In this document: positions 25,645-38,832 of the stretch, piece after piece
Position numbering within the stretch: position 1 is the first letter of the stretch
How the letters are laid out: each line of letters starts with the position of its first letter
NCBI GenBank assembly: GCA_025201375.1
Contig: JAIWZP010000035.1
Span: 248,001-312,000 of the forward strand
Length of the DNA: 64,000 nt
Source of the DNA: Gongronella butleri
Taxonomy: Eukaryota; Mucoromycota; Mucoromycetes; Mucorales; Cunninghamellaceae
Direction of reading: 5' to 3'
Translations under genes and position numbers: made by a program
The notes under the pieces: generated by a model
What the model was told of the DNA's origin: nothing
The model's input: the letters and a program-made list of their open reading frames with translations, nothing else
Database searches by the model: none

Positions 25645-28290
25645 TCAGGGATCCGAGAGTTTGATGCGGTGAGTGTGGGGCTCGGTCAATTCCAAAAAGC
25701 TCAATGGTGTCGAGTCGCCATTGGCGGCCCGGCCAGCCAAGGGTGAATGCTGAAAGACGGGCGACATGCAGATGGTGTCGATGCGAGTGATAGCGGCCGT
25801 AATGGAGCCGTTGCGCGTGATGGCCTTGGCCGCGGCCTCGGACGATTTGCGACGACGCAAGCTGGTCGCGTTCCACACGTGATCACGTTGCATGGCCTTT
25901 TCAAAAAAGAGATCTGGGTGCGTGCACGCGCCGAGCGCGCGACGCATTTGTGTCGTGATCAGGCTCAGGCCAATTTGATACGACGCGTTCATCCATCCAA
26001 AGCCCTCACGCGGCACATATTTGAAATCCACGCCAACATTGCCGTATTCCACTTGAACTTGATGCGACAGACTCACAACATCGTACTTTTCAGGCACAAC
26101 ACCGTTGAAATCCACAAATGACTTGGTGATTCTTTTTTTTAAAAAAAAGAGGAATTGTGAGCCACATTTTTTTTTTGTTTTGTTTTGTTTTGATTTTTTT
26201 CCCCTTTTTCCCTTTTCATTTTTTTATTTTTTCTTACGTGTAAAGCCATCGATAGGCGAGGCGGCGCGCAAGGTCAGCGCGATCATAGTTTTGGAAGCCG
26301 CGCCATGCCATGATCTGATGCGGTGCCCACCCAAATGGGAAATCCCATTGGCGATTGGGGCGATCCAGGGAGATTTGGCCTCGCGATTCTTCCGTGCCGC
26401 AGACGAGGCCGCCCTGCTGCTCAAAGAGGGGCAAGCCTGCCTTGATCATGGCATCGGCTTGGTCGGGGGTGCAGCATTTGGCCCACATGGCCCAAAACGT
26501 GGTGACCGAGTCGTAAGTGGATATTTCCTGCTTGATGGTATCATAATCGTAAAACATGCCCTTTTCAGCGTTCCATAGGAATCGATTCATGCGCTCTTGG
26601 CGGCGCGTCGCGCGCACGCGCCAGTCTTGCGCGTATTGGAGCACGTCGTTCTCGTCAAGCAGATCGCCGTCCAAAATGTCGTCAATGGCCTCGGCAAGGT
26701 CGGTCTCGTACTTGTACAGCAGCGCGTTCAGGTCGACCGTTGCCAGATTCGCACATCGCTTCTCAAAGCGGTAGGTGGTGTCGTGGCCAGATTCGCGTAC
26801 GGCGCGGTCGTGCAAGAAATATTCGTCAAGCGCAGGCTCGCTCAATGTGCCCTCGTTGTACGCGTGCATGTAGTCCTCCACCGACATTTTGGCGCGCACC
26901 GCGTAAGGCTGGATCACGTGGTCAAAGTGGGATGCCTCTGTCTCTGGCGGGATGCCCAGACCCGCAGGCCGATATCGCGACAGTTGCGTTTTCGGGTCCA
27001 GCCGTGGTGCGCTCATCCACACCGTGTGATATTCCTTGATCGCCGCCTGCAACGTGTTTCGCAGCCATGCCTTGTTCTTATCGCCATCACCAGCAGGCAA
27101 TCGCTCATACACGCGCAGTGCCATGTCCGTCAAAAATGGCGGTTGCGACCGCGCAAGATAATACGACCGATTCGCATTGAGGATCTTGCCATAGTGCTTG
27201 ATCTGGTACACCATGTTGTCAACCATCCCCTTGGCCAATTCCACCCGGCCTGTGTGGTCAATGCAAAAAAAGAAAAAATAAGGTCAGACACGCACTTTTT
27301 CCTGTTTTTATTCTAATACCATCGACCAAGAGTCCAAGGGCAATAAAGTATGAATCCCAGCCGTACATCTCATTGAAGCGGCCGCCGGGAACGACAAAGG
27401 GGATGCCGTGCAATTGGCCGTCGTTGCCCATTTCCATGCCGAGGGCGAGGATGCCGGGGCGATCGTTGATTCCCTTGACGAATTGGGGCGTGATGAATTG
27501 CGGAAGGCGCTCGACTTGGAGGCGCAAGTGTGGGCGGTCGTGGGCGACCTGCTGGTAATAATGGAACACGCGCTCGTCGTCAAAAGGTACGTAAATGCGC
27601 GGATTGTGGTCGGCTTGTCTGTTTTTCGGGTCATTGCAGATAATCTCGAGCCCGTGGGCGTCCATGCGGCGCGTCAGACCGTCCCAGAAGCTGTGTCGGA
27701 TCATCCGTGCCAGGCGGTCGACGGGGTTCTCGTTTAAACGCGCCTCGTCAAGAACAATGTGCTTGCGACCATAATCCTGGGCGAGCGCAAGCTCTTGCAA
27801 CAGGTTCGACAACATGTACGTGCCGCGGATCTCAATCTTGCGATACCCGCCCGAATCGGCCGTGCCGACCAAAAACGATTTCGGGCCCAAATCATTGACG
27901 GTGATTTGGAAATCGCCATCCGTGTCCTCCTGCTCCACAAGAATCCGCTGTGTCTCCTTGACATCAATCAGAAATTTCTGCGCCTTGTTCTTGTCGTCGT
28001 GTGACGCACGCCGCCGCCGCGATATCGGGTCGTGCTCGTGTTTCGACGCCGGTTGCTATATTTGTATAAAGAAAATTGTAGAAAAAAAGGGCACGGTCAG
28101 GGCTCGTTCCGGCTGTCAATAGCCTGTTTTCAGCGTGGCCCTGGTCCTAAATTGGCATAGTCGCGCTTACATTGAAGGTCTTTAAGCGGCTGACGGCGCC
28201 GCCCGCATTGTACCCAGAGGTATAGTACGTGCTGGGCGGCGCATGGACATCGACATCGAGGTCAGCAGCAATGTGAATCGTCGATTGCAT
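25645..28290 (-). CDS. NTH1: Neutral (cytosolic, regulated) trehalase, GH37
   Basis: Hydrolyses trehalose to two glucose in the cytosol. Four exons, with ATG at 28290 ([19 protein letters not shown]) and stop at 25645. Both trehalase signatures are present: [15 protein letters not shown] and [12 protein letters not shown], plus the C-terminal [15 protein letters not shown]. The fungal regulatory N-terminus is kept: SRLKTFN, a PKA-type cluster [10 protein letters not shown] near residue 50, and an EF-hand-like Ca site [13 protein letters not shown]. These show the enzyme is the PKA/calcium-controlled neutral type rather than the secreted acid type; there is no signal peptide. Length is near 780 residues, usual for the family. 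Two CCCCT (STRE-like) elements lie just upstream of the ATG on the coding strand. Confidence 0.93.
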
Positions 28291-28345
28291 GGGGGAGGGG
28301 AAAAGGGGAAAATTAGACCAAAAAAAAAAAAAAAAAAAAAAAAAA
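28291..28345 (-). promoter_or_regulatory. STRE-like CCCCT elements and poly(dT) upstream of trehalase
   Basis: On the coding strand a run of T precedes CCCCTTTTCCCCTCCCC just before the start codon. CCCCT is the stress-response element bound by Msn2/4-type factors in yeast. Assigning that role here is inference; the tract may simply be 5' UTR. Confidence 0.25.
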
Positions 28346-28399
28346 GAAAAAAAAAAGAAAGAGAAAGAAAAAGGGAAGAAATGGCAACAAAGGCTCAGA

Positions 28400-28436
<37 letters not shown>

Positions 28437-30655
28437 ATTCGCGCCTGGACTTGACAACCGGTCGCTGATTGGTGTTTTGCAATTCATGCCACCAGCGCCC
28501 GCGCATGCGTGTCTTTATCTTTATTTTTTTTTTATACAGCGATTGTCGATGTCCATTGTTACACGATCTCTCCCTGTTTTTTTGTGATTAGCCTCATGCC
28601 ATTGGCAGGCGCTTCCCCCACATTTGATCAAGAGCTACATTTGTGTGCAGCCCAAAAAAAAATATTCAAGCTAGCCTGTCATCTCGTCATCAACAAAGAA
28701 AAAAAAAAAGAAAAATGCGGCGAGACCTCGCCTAGGTGGTGGATTTTTTTTCTTCCTCGGAAACAACTCATTTTTGGTCATCCCGATCGCCCCCCGCCCT
28801 CCTTTCCCTGTTCCCCCAACGTGTTTTGTTTCTATATGTTGCCAGAAAAAGGCATCGTGTTGGTGAGAATGGGTGAGGGGACCTTTAATTCCAAGAAAAA
28901 AAATAGAAAAAAGAAACATGCATTGCCCTGACGCCCGCGGGGGGAACCTGCACGGAACCAATGACCATGGATGCAATCATGGGCCTAGTGCCCAGTCGGT
29001 CCATAAAGCATGGCTCTTGGCTCTTCTTCGTGGCTCGTCAGAGCATGAGAATTTTAAAAGCAACGTTCTCTGTTCTTTTTGGGAGGCGGGGGAGAACTGA
29101 TGATTGCTAGGGAGTCGCATCGCGAGTACCCTTTTTCTTTCTTTTTTTATTGCCGTGCATCTATGGCCAAATATAAAAAAAAATTACAATAGATCATCCC
29201 GAGGAACGGATTTGCAGCAAGCAGGAGCATAAAAAAAAAGATCCCAGCCCCCTCCCTGTGCCTCTCTTTTGAGCACCCCAGTGCCAATTGCCAGGTGCGA
29301 TGGAACAGCTTCATGATGCCAGGTTGACGTGTCATGTTTGCCTTTTTTAGTTGCCAAAACAGCCAATGGAGCACCGCGATCGGCAAAAAAAAAAAAAAAG
29401 CAAACTTGTGCGTGTTTCAGCAAAAAAAAAAAAAAAGCGTGCGGGGGGGGTGGATTGCGTCGTGCGAGCATGTGAGTAAAAGTCATTGTTCGTCATTGAA
29501 GGGCACGAAGAAAGCAAATAAAAAGGAGATCCCCAACAGTCAGAGCACCTCGATGATGCAAAAAGGGGCAGGGTCAAGGTGAAAAAAAAGGGGAAGGGGC
29601 TTCCATCTCGCCGCCCTTGGTCCCCATCTCACGTGCTGCATTGATGCCAATGGCTGCATTGCGATGTCTACAAAAGCCGTGTCAACCACGCACATAAAAT
29701 TCCTATGATATCATCGTCTGCCAAACACAACACATCCCGTACAAATTTCTGCAACATGCGCGGCATCGCGATCCAATGATGACGCGCTAATCATTTTGAC
29801 GTGTCCCACATATGAAATGCAAGCGATTCAGCCCATGCGAAGCAGCCATTGGCTCAAAAGTCTCGTGTAGCATGATCCTTTTTTCCTCGGAAGCGATTGC
29901 ACACACACAACAATTTGATCTTGCTCAGGTGCCACAGCAAATCGTTGAGCTCTGGCGATCAGGTTTTTCTTTTCTAACAAGGCGGGGAAGCACGGGATGT
30001 TGAATTTTGGCATAAATTTCGATTTTTTCCCGGCGAATTCCGCCTTTTTTCTTCTTCCAGCCATCTTGCTTGCTTATGCAGCATCGTTTCTATTTGACCC
30101 AGCTGGAGATCTGATGTCTGAGCACGCATCGCGTCACGTGAAATTCGATCAATGCTTCGAATTTCATAGATGGGCGCCTTTTGAGCTCATTTTTGGTATT
30201 CCATCAATGCCGCTGTGGCCTTGATTCTTTTCAAATGCTAAGAGAGACTCAATATCAACAAGTTGGAACCGTCCATGATTGAGCCATTGGCCGCTATGCT
30301 TGATCTATTGGGGGCCATAGACAGCCAAAACACGTCGTTTGTCATCGATGACAGCGTTTTTCAGCCATTTGGGCCATTCTTTATGACTAATTATTTCATC
30401 CTTTCTTTCTGGTCTTCATCGAAAGTAATTCGGGTGATGCCATCAAGTAGGTGCAGTCATGAAAAAGGCAAAAATAGGCTCAATTTCATGCGGAAAAGGG
30501 GCAGAACAAGAATGGACGGCTTTCATTGGCCGACGTTTTGCGGGCAGAGAAGGGGACACCAAGCCGCCGCTTGGTTGAAAAAAAAAAAGAGGCGTAGTCT
30601 CAATTTTTCTATTTCTTTTTTTTTCTTCTTCTTTACTCTCTTTATTTTCAAGGCC
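28346..30655. other. Intergenic, no gene seen
   Basis: Divergent promoter region between trehalase and MTR4. Contains many A/T and G/C homopolymer runs; ORFs here are short, low-complexity and unrecognised. Confidence 0.5.
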
Positions 30656-33600
30656 ATGTTTGACGACGACGACCACGAAGACGATCTGTTTAACCTGCTT
30701 TCCGGCAATGTGACCGAGGATCAGTTTGACGATGAGGTTGTTGAGGATGGCGTGACGGGCAAGCGCTCGCTTCCAAAAGAAGACGGCGAAGAGGAAAAGG
30801 AGATCAAGCGTTTGCGCGCCGAGGAAGAGGTGCACGCGCCCATTGTTGCCGACGCGTTTGAAGAAGAGACGTCTCGCCAGGTGACCAATGTGGCGGGCCT
30901 CCAGGGTGTCGCCCCACCCTCGGATGCCGAGGATGGCAAGCTGACACTGCAGCATCAGGTAAAAAAAAAAAAAAAAAAAAAGCCAAAAAAAAAAATAACC
31001 AATTGACCCTCTTTTTCGTTTTTTTTTTTAGGTGCGCCATCAAGTGGCGATTCCGCCCAATTACAAGTATGTGCCGATCTCACAGCATGTGCCGCCTGCG
31101 GATCCCGCGCGAACGTACCCATTCACGCTCGATCCTTTCCAACGCGTCGCGGTGTCATCCATTGAGCGCAACGAATCCGTGCTCGTGTCAGCGCACACGT
31201 CCGCTGGTAAAACAGTGGTTGCCGAGTATGCCATTGCCCAATGCTTGAAGAACAAGCAGCGTGTCATCTATACCTCGCCCATCAAGGCTCTCTCCAACCA
31301 GAAATTCAGAGAATTCACAGAGGAATTCGGCGACGTGGGCCTCATGACGGGCGATGTCACCATCAATCCCCAAGCGTCCTGCCTCGTCATGACAACAGAA
31401 ATTCTGCGCTCCATGCTGTATCGCGGCTCAGAAATCATTCGTGAGGTCGCCTGGGTCGTGTATGATGAAATCCATTATATGCGCGACAAGGGTAAGAAAG
31501 AGAGAAAAAATAAACGAGAGCGAAATGGAGAAAAAGAAGGAAAAAGAGGAAAATGGCGCGTCTCATTTTTTTTTTTGAATTTTTACACTTTTTATTTTTG
31601 TAGAGCGCGGCGTGGTGTGGGAGGAATCGATCATTATGCTGCCTCACGCGGTGAGATATGTGTTTTTGTCTGCGACGATTCCCAATGCGATGGAATTTGC
31701 CGAATGGATCTGCAAGATTCACGAGCAGCCTTGCCATATTGTGTACACGGATTTCCGCCCGACACCGCTGCAGCACTACCTGTTCCCGCATCGTGGCGAC
31801 GGCATCCATTTGGTTGTCGACGAAAAGGGCACGTTCCGCGAGGACAATTTCCAGCGCGCACTTGCTGCCCTGGGCGACAAGCATGGCGACGATCCCAGCT
31901 CGGCCGCCGCACGAGGAAAGCGCAACGCAAAGGGTGTCCAGACCGCAAAGGGCGGCGCCAACGATGCACCGGCAGACATCTTCCGTATCATCAAGATGAT
32001 CATGACCAAGAATTATCATCCCGTCATCGTCTTCAGCTTTTCCAAAAAGGAATGTGAGCAGAATGCCGTCCAGCTCTCTCGACTCGACTTTAACGATAGT
32101 AAGTGCCCAAGAAAAAGAAAAAGGGACGGCAACTTGGTTGCAAAAAGCGCGTCAATTGCTCATTTTTCCTTCATTTTTTTTCTTTTTTCTCAAATTTAGA
32201 GAGTGAAAGCGACATGGTTGTGCGCGTGTTCAACAATGCGATTGCGTCTTTGAATGAAGACGATAGGCAATTGCCGCAAATCACGCAATTGCTGCCTCTT
32301 CTCAAGCGCGGCATTGGTGTCCATCACGGCGGTCTGTTGCCCATCATGAAGGAGACCATTGAGGTGCTCTTCCAAGAGAATCTGCTCAAGGTGCTCTTTG
32401 CTACCGAAACATTCTCCATTGGTCTCAACATGCCCGCCAAGACCGTCGTTTTCACCAATGTCAAAAAGTTTGACGGCGTCCAGCTCCGCTGGGTCTCGTC
32501 GGGTGAATATATCCAAATGTCCGGTCGCGCAGGCCGTCGTGGCCTCGATGAGCGTGGTGTCGTCATCATGATGATCGACGACAAGATGGAACCGGCCGTC
32601 GCCAAGGGCATGGTCAAGGTAAAAAAAGAAAAGAGAAAAAAAAGAGAGAAAAAATAGAAGAAATAAACGGCATTTCTCGATTTTTGACGTTCTTTTTTTC
32701 CTTTTCCTCTCTAGGGCGAGTCCGATCGCATGAATTCGGCCTTCCATCTCAGCTACAACATGATTCTCAACCTTTTGCGCGTGGAAGGTGTCAGCCCCGA
32801 ATACATGCTGGAGCGATGTTTCTACACATTCCAAAATGACGCGCAGCTGCCTCAATACGAGCGAGGTAAAAAAAAAAAAAAAAAAAAAAGAATACGCGTT
32901 GCGAAACGTGGCTGACACGCGTCTTTTTTTTCTTTTTTCTATTTTTTTCTGTTTTCTTCTTTTTTTCTCTTATTTTAGATCTGGCCAAGCTGGAATACGA
33001 GCGCAGCCAGATGGTGATTGAGAACGAGGACGAGATCCGATCGTACTACGAGACAAAGGAGCGCATTGAGCAATATGCGGAGGACATTCGTGCGGTGATT
33101 CGTCACCCGACGTATTGTTTGCCGTATTTCCAGCCTGGCCGCCTGGTGCACATCAAGCTGAATGAGATGGACTTTGGTTGGGGCGCCGTGGTCAATTACA
33201 CAAAGGCCGTGGATCGCTCGCGCGACCGATTCAAAAAGAACCAACAAAACGACGAGGCGCCGCAATATATTCTGGACGTCATGCTCGTGTGTTCTGGAGA
33301 CAGCCACCTTGTGCGCGATGCCCAGCGCAATCCCGTCGGCATCAGCCCCGCCTCCCTCGATGATCCAACCGCGCAAATGCTCGTCGTCCCCGTCGTCCTC
33401 TCCACTATCCAGCGCCTGTCCGGCCTGCGCCTCAACATGCCTCGTGACTTGAAGTCAAAGGACGCACGCGCCTCCGTGCTCCGCTCACTCAAACAAGTTC
33501 ATGCTCGCATGCCAAAGGGCGTCCCTCCTTTGGACCCCATCAATGACATGAAGATCAAAGACAAGGCATTCTTGCAAATTGTCGATGTAAGTCCCCCCTT

Positions 33601-34618
33601 TCGTCGTCGGAGAGAGAACAAGTGTTTGTTTGTGTTTTGTGAAAAGAATTGCGAAAAAAAGTGAAGAAAAAAGAAAAAATTGACACTTTGCCATTTTCTC
33701 TAGAAATGCAAATTGATGGAGGATCAATTAAAGCAACATCCTTTGCACGGCACCGAAGAGCTCGTGCCCCTGTACGAGCGCTACGCCAGCAAGATGGAAT
33801 TGACGGCAAAGATCAAGGCAAGCAAGCGCAAAATCGCTGATGCCAAGTCCATTATCCAATTGGACGAGCTCAAGGCGCGTAAACGCGTCATGCGTCGGTA
33901 AATATCATCATCACGAAATTGATAGTACAAAGGGGCTCTTGAATTCTCATCCACCCACTCCTTTTTATTTTTTGACGATTTTAGCTTGGACTTTACCAAC
34001 AGCGCCGACGTTGTCGAGATGAAGGGCCGCGTGGCGTGTGAGATCAGCACCGGCGACGAATTGCTGCTCACAGAGATGATTTTCCAGGGCGTGTTCAACG
34101 ACCTGACACCCGACCAGGCAGCCGCACTGCTGTCGTGCTTTGTGTTTGATGAAAAGACAAAGGAAGACGCGACGTTGCCCGAGGAATTGGAGGCCCCCGT
34201 GCGCGTCATGCAAGAAACAGCACGCCGCATCGCCAAGGTCGCCAACGAGTGCAAACTGTCCATCGACGAGCAAGCCTATCTCGACAAATTCAAACCAGAT
34301 CTCATGAATGTCGTCTACGCATGGTGCCAGGGCGCCAAATTCTCCCAAATCTGCAAAATGACCGACGTCTTTGAAGGCTCGCTCATCCGTGTCTTCCGCC
34401 GCCTCGAAGAGCTCCTCAGACAGATGGCTTCCGCCGCAAAGGCAATCGGCAACAATGATCTCGAAAACAAGTTCTCTGAAGGTAAAACAAAAACACACAA
34501 AAAAACGTGCATAATGCACTATGCTCATTGCGACTCTCTTTTTTTTTTTCTTCTTGCTGTCATAGCCATCAGCAGAATGCATCGCGACATCATCTTTGCC
34601 GCTTCCCTTTACTTGTAG
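30656..34618 (+). CDS. MTR4: Exosome RNA helicase MTR4 (SKIV2L2)
   Basis: Ski2-like DExH helicase that feeds RNA to the nuclear exosome, alone or in TRAMP-type complexes. Nine exons; start ATG 30656 ([15 protein letters not shown]), stop TAG 34618. An acidic N-terminal tail precedes the helicase core. Motif [10 protein letters not shown], motif II DEIH, SATIPN, and motif [12 protein letters not shown] are all intact. [39 protein letters not shown] and [12 protein letters not shown] match human MTR4 nearly word for word. The arch/KOW region follows ([12 protein letters not shown]), then the C-terminal helical domain ending [14 protein letters not shown], the conserved terminus. Introns have A-runs after donors and T-runs before acceptors. 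Confidence 0.95.
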
Positions 34619-35150
34619 ATACCATCGTTCCGTCCTAATTGCTCATTTTCTTCCCTTTTCAATCGCCATTCATGTCCCCTCTTATCACAATTCTTTTTTG
34701 TTCCATTTCTTCATGACTCCTTTCGCACACGACCTCCACTCACTTTTTTTTTTTTAGCATGTACCACATGAACCACACCAAAAATAAAACACACAAAGCA
34801 GAGTCATGGATTTTCCATCCCCATTTCTGCTCATTGATCCCTCATTTGATTTTTACAACTGGCTTGGGACCTCTCTTGATATTTTTTGAATCAATCTGAA
34901 AGCGAAAAAGCGAAAACAATGAAAAGTACTATATGCCGTTGACAGAATTCAAGTAAAAAAATAACATTGCCCACAGGCGGTAGTATTTTTTCATTAAAAA
35001 GGTCAATGTCATGACTAAGATTAATGGATCAAGTCGAGATCAATTGGCTACAAGGTCCAAAAAATCGCAATTGGAGCTTATTTAACGCTTTTTGATCAGT
35101 GTACACCAAATGTGTAATATAATCAGAGAATGGGCCACCTGAGCTTATGC
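34619..35150. other. Downstream region of MTR4, no gene seen
   Basis: Pyrimidine-rich 3' flank and AT-rich spacer. Confidence 0.4.
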
Positions 35151-36250
35151 CTCAAGCGTTTCTCGATCAAATGAGCCTTCTCTTGAGTCGCTGTGATCAT
35201 TGGATGGCGCGCAATCGCCATTTTCGATAATGTTGGATTTTGTGAGGGGTACAGTCGATCCGTGGAAAATGGCGAAACTTAGGTCCTCAGATCGCTACGC
35301 CATTCAACCGTATGATAAACGCACCTCATTCACCAACGAAAATCAAATAAAACCGAGGGACCCATCGATACGTCTTGGCGTAAAATGCAATTTGCCACTT
35401 TTTTCGCCTCAAGTCAAAGTCGATGAAAATTGGCCGTAGCACCGCGAAACTAAGACCAACAGAAAGAGCACAACCTGTAGCATACGTGGGTGTCGATGAT
35501 CACTGCAAAAAGCAAGATGCAGGCAGAGTTGATGCGACCAGACCGTTTGCGGGTCATCTTTGACACGTGATAAACCGCGTCGGACGTCGAATGCCACGCG
35601 TCTGATTCTAATCCAATTCAAGCATATGGAGCATCTCTTTCTAGTGGACGCGTCGGCGGGGTTTTATCGACGCGTTTTTGTGGTGAAAATTGCATTTAAA
35701 GTTTGAACCAAAATCACTCATTGTTCGTCAACCAACAGATGGACCACATGTTATTTTGGCATTTTTGTTAGTTTCTCCACATGGTCCATCTGGTGTATAA
35801 GTTTAACCCAAATCCGAGGACCCATTTTTTCAATTTCGGTTTTGGCGGCTCGCCAGGTCTAAATTTTGATTTGCGGGTGGGGCGCCCAAATGATTTATGA
35901 CGGTCCAAAAATTGAGTCCTATATGGAGTTTCGAGCTGTCTATTTCACGCCAGGACGCTATTCAAGGTCGTTTGGTGCTTTGTGAGTGGGTTGCAATAAA
36001 GTTTTTTTTAGTAAACACTCTTTTTTGACCACTCCTCGAGAAATGCCTTTTCAAATGATCCCAAATTGACAGAAACAGCGCTCCAGCGACGTCAAGGATT
36101 CTAGACGCTCGTCTGCCTTTATACGTATTGAGATACGCGTAGTGTGCAAAATTCAAAATTAATTGATCTTTATGCATTTCTCCCAATCTCGCAGGAAAAA
36201 AGTCCAAATTTAAGCCACAGTTTGGTTGACACTTTGACCCAAAAATACGA
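35150..36250 (+). repeat. Dispersed repeat family D
   Basis: 35194-35440 resembles the reverse complement of 60840-61040 (shared GATTGCATTTTACGC and GTACCCCT-type blocks) and also 47700-47870 (shared GGTCGAGGACC / TTAGGTCCTC region and CGCTATTCAACC). The rest of the stretch is non-coding and shows no recognisable gene. Confidence 0.5.
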
Positions 36251-36666
36251 GGCCTTCTAGGCAAATGACGAGTATAATCATGGTAAATCTGTAAAATAAA
36301 AAGCTGCGGCCAAAACTATTTGTTTTTTTTTTAAGAACTCCAACGTTTTGCTTACTTTGTACGCAGCCAGCAAACACACTCGTGGGCTCGAACGAACGCC
36401 TGATGCAACCTTTTGCCGCTTCTGCAAGAGTATATACTTATTTTATGTCATTGGATTGTATAAACCAACCAAAATGAGATTTTAGGCGTAAAGATGTCAT
36501 TCTAGTCGGCCGAATGGGTGAGGGTGCACTTTTGGGTTCGCATGAATTGCGCCACCCGTCGGTGTTTCAAACTGCGCAGGCATTTTTTTTTTCTTTCTTC
36601 AAAAAAAGGGGGCGGGCATCCAAATCTTGGCTTTCTCTTTACCTTTTTTTTCGTTTGACTTTTACC
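36251..36666. other. Upstream region of PUS10
   Basis: No gene seen. A pyrimidine-rich tract directly precedes the start. Confidence 0.4.
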
Positions 36667-38832
36667 ATGGCGGATTCGACGACGACAGCAGCGACGCCAG
36701 CGAGCGACAAAGTTGCAGAGCAACTGCGTGCGTTCCTTGGGAACCAAGGGTTCGGCGGGAACAAGGAGGATAGCATGAAATTTGGCGTGACGGTGGTGAA
36801 TGCTTTGCGTGATGCTGCATGCTGCTCGCGTTGTGCCCTCCGCTTTGTGCGGTGCTACGACCTGGAGCTGTATACACCGCCGATCGAGGTAAAACAAAGG
36901 CAGATCCTGGTAGTGTATGCAAAGGGGTTGACTTTTTCTTGGCTGTTTAGGTGCTGGATCAGGCGATGGACACGGTGGGCGAGCGGTCTGTCAGTGTCGG
37001 GCAGTGCAGTGTGTGTCTCGGCGTGCTGCAGTACGCGGAGACGGACGCAGTGGTGCAGCCCATGATTGAGTGCCTTAAAGCGCGCGCTTATGATACAAAC
37101 ACCTACACCCTCAGCTTGACTTTCCCCATCAGCTTGCTGACGCGTGAGCGCCTCATGCAATTCCACATCCAGGCCCATCTCGATGCCCATTTGCCCTCCC
37201 TCGCCCATCTCTGGGGCCCCATCACCACCGTCGTCATCAAAGAGCCCATGCGCACCCTCGTTTCAGAGCGATTCTCGCAGTTGACAGGCAAACAGTTCGA
37301 TCCCGACTCCCCTCTTCGCATCAGTGTCACCACGCAGCACGAGCCATCCGTCGACGATCATCTCTTCCTCACAGAAACAGAGAAACATCTGCTTGTCGTC
37401 CGAAAAGTCCGCAAAAAGGTAAAATTCGCCATATTTTTCTTTCTTTTCCAGTCATTGATCATTGACCAGCTTTTTGTTCGCACTTAGGGTATCACCAAGC
37501 TTGTTGGCACCTCGCGCAACATGGTTGCCGACGCCCTCAACAAATTGACGGCCGCCGAGGCTCACAAGTAATGAGATTTACGACAAATGGAAGGCCATGA
37601 TGCTGATCTTTCCTTTTTTTATTTTATTTTGCAGGCTGACGACCGTTCCCTTGCCATCTCACCCTGAGAAATTCACCGTCAGCGTCACCTCCATGCATGA
37701 TCCTGTCCATACAGGCGGACGTTACCTCAAGTTTTCGCGCGAATGCAGCCAAACCCCGTGGGTCGTGCGTGGACAGAAGCTTGCTGACATTTCTGTCTCT
37801 GAATGCATCATGCCCATCTTTCAAAAGCATCATCAATGCAAAGGTAAGGGGGAAAAGGAGACAGGAGGAACGAGGACGCGCTTTCAGGCATGGAAACGCA
37901 TCTCGACGCGTATTTTATCGCGATCAAATCGCTGTCATCCGATTTTGAACGCGCCACATTCATTCTGAGCATGCTGCTCGCTCTGAAATACGCAGCAGAC
38001 GTCCTGGCACGTGCCTTGAATATCATGCATTATATATGAACCCTCACGCTCAATTGTCTGTTTTAGGTGTCAAATTCACGACTGCCGGCCGTGAGGACGC
38101 CAATGTGCGCATGCTTGGCCATGGCCGTCCCTTCTTTGTCGAATTAAGCGACCCTGTGCGCACAGTGCTGCCCCTGGAAGAGTATAAACAGATGGAAGAC
38201 GAAATCAACAATGCTCCCACCAAGGATATCGTGCAAGTGCGCCTTGTTAGCCCCATCAAGGCGTAAGTTGTGCTTTGCAAAAATAATTCCGTCCTCTCGG
38301 CTTGTTCTCATTGTGTTACTCCTTTTTTTATTAGCACTGACATTAATTTGATCAAGGATGGCGAAGAATCCAAGCGCAAGACGTACCAAGCGCTTGTTTG
38401 GGTGTCGTCGCCCGTCACCGACGAATTAATTAGCAAGTGCAATGAACTTGGCAGCAAAGAGATCGAGGTTTCACAGCATACCCCCGTCCGCGTGACCCAA
38501 AGGTACGAGAGCATATTGAGAAACTTGTCAATTTTGTGTCTGACGCGCCCTCTGCCTCTTTATTTTTCTTTCAATTTAGACGCGCCATGATGGAGCGCCG
38601 CAAGCTGATTCACTCGATGACCATGAGGCGCGCGTCGGAAGACCTCAAGGATGCGCATTTTGCCGTGATCCAGCTCAATACACAGGCAGGCACGTACATC
38701 AAGGAGTTTGTCCATGGCGACTTGGGTCGCTCCATGCCTAATCTCAGCTCCCTTCTCGGCATTGAGGCCGCCGACCTTTTGGAATTGGACGTCATGGAGG
38801 TCGACCTTGCTTGGCCCCCTGTCTACACATAA
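36667..38832 (+). CDS. PUS10: tRNA pseudouridine synthase Pus10
   Basis: Makes pseudouridine in the T-loop of tRNA (positions 54/55 in archaea and animals). Seven exons, start ATG 36667, stop TAA 38832. The N-terminal accessory domain carries two CxxC pairs (CCSRCALRF and GQCSVCLGV) suited to zinc binding. The catalytic domain begins GGRYLKFSRECSQTPWVV, then GREDANVRMLGHGRPF with the catalytic Asp in GRED, ending NTQAGTYIKEFVHGDLGRS and LELDVMEVDLAWPP; this tail is almost identical to human PUS10. The usual second Asp (GREDxDVR) is Asn here. The intron after HHQCK is the longest in the gene (about 220 nt) and the junction restores KGVKFTTAGRED. Two TACAGT motifs follow the stop, one of them a full heptamer (38851). 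Confidence 0.93.

Noticed and set aside
28885..30224. Several 60-100 codon ORFs between trehalase and MTR4
   Set aside because: Low-complexity, no splice support and no family resemblance.
36360..36420. GTTCGAGCC-like box suggesting a tRNA on the minus strand
   Set aside because: The T-arm stem does not pair and no acceptor stem or A box is present.
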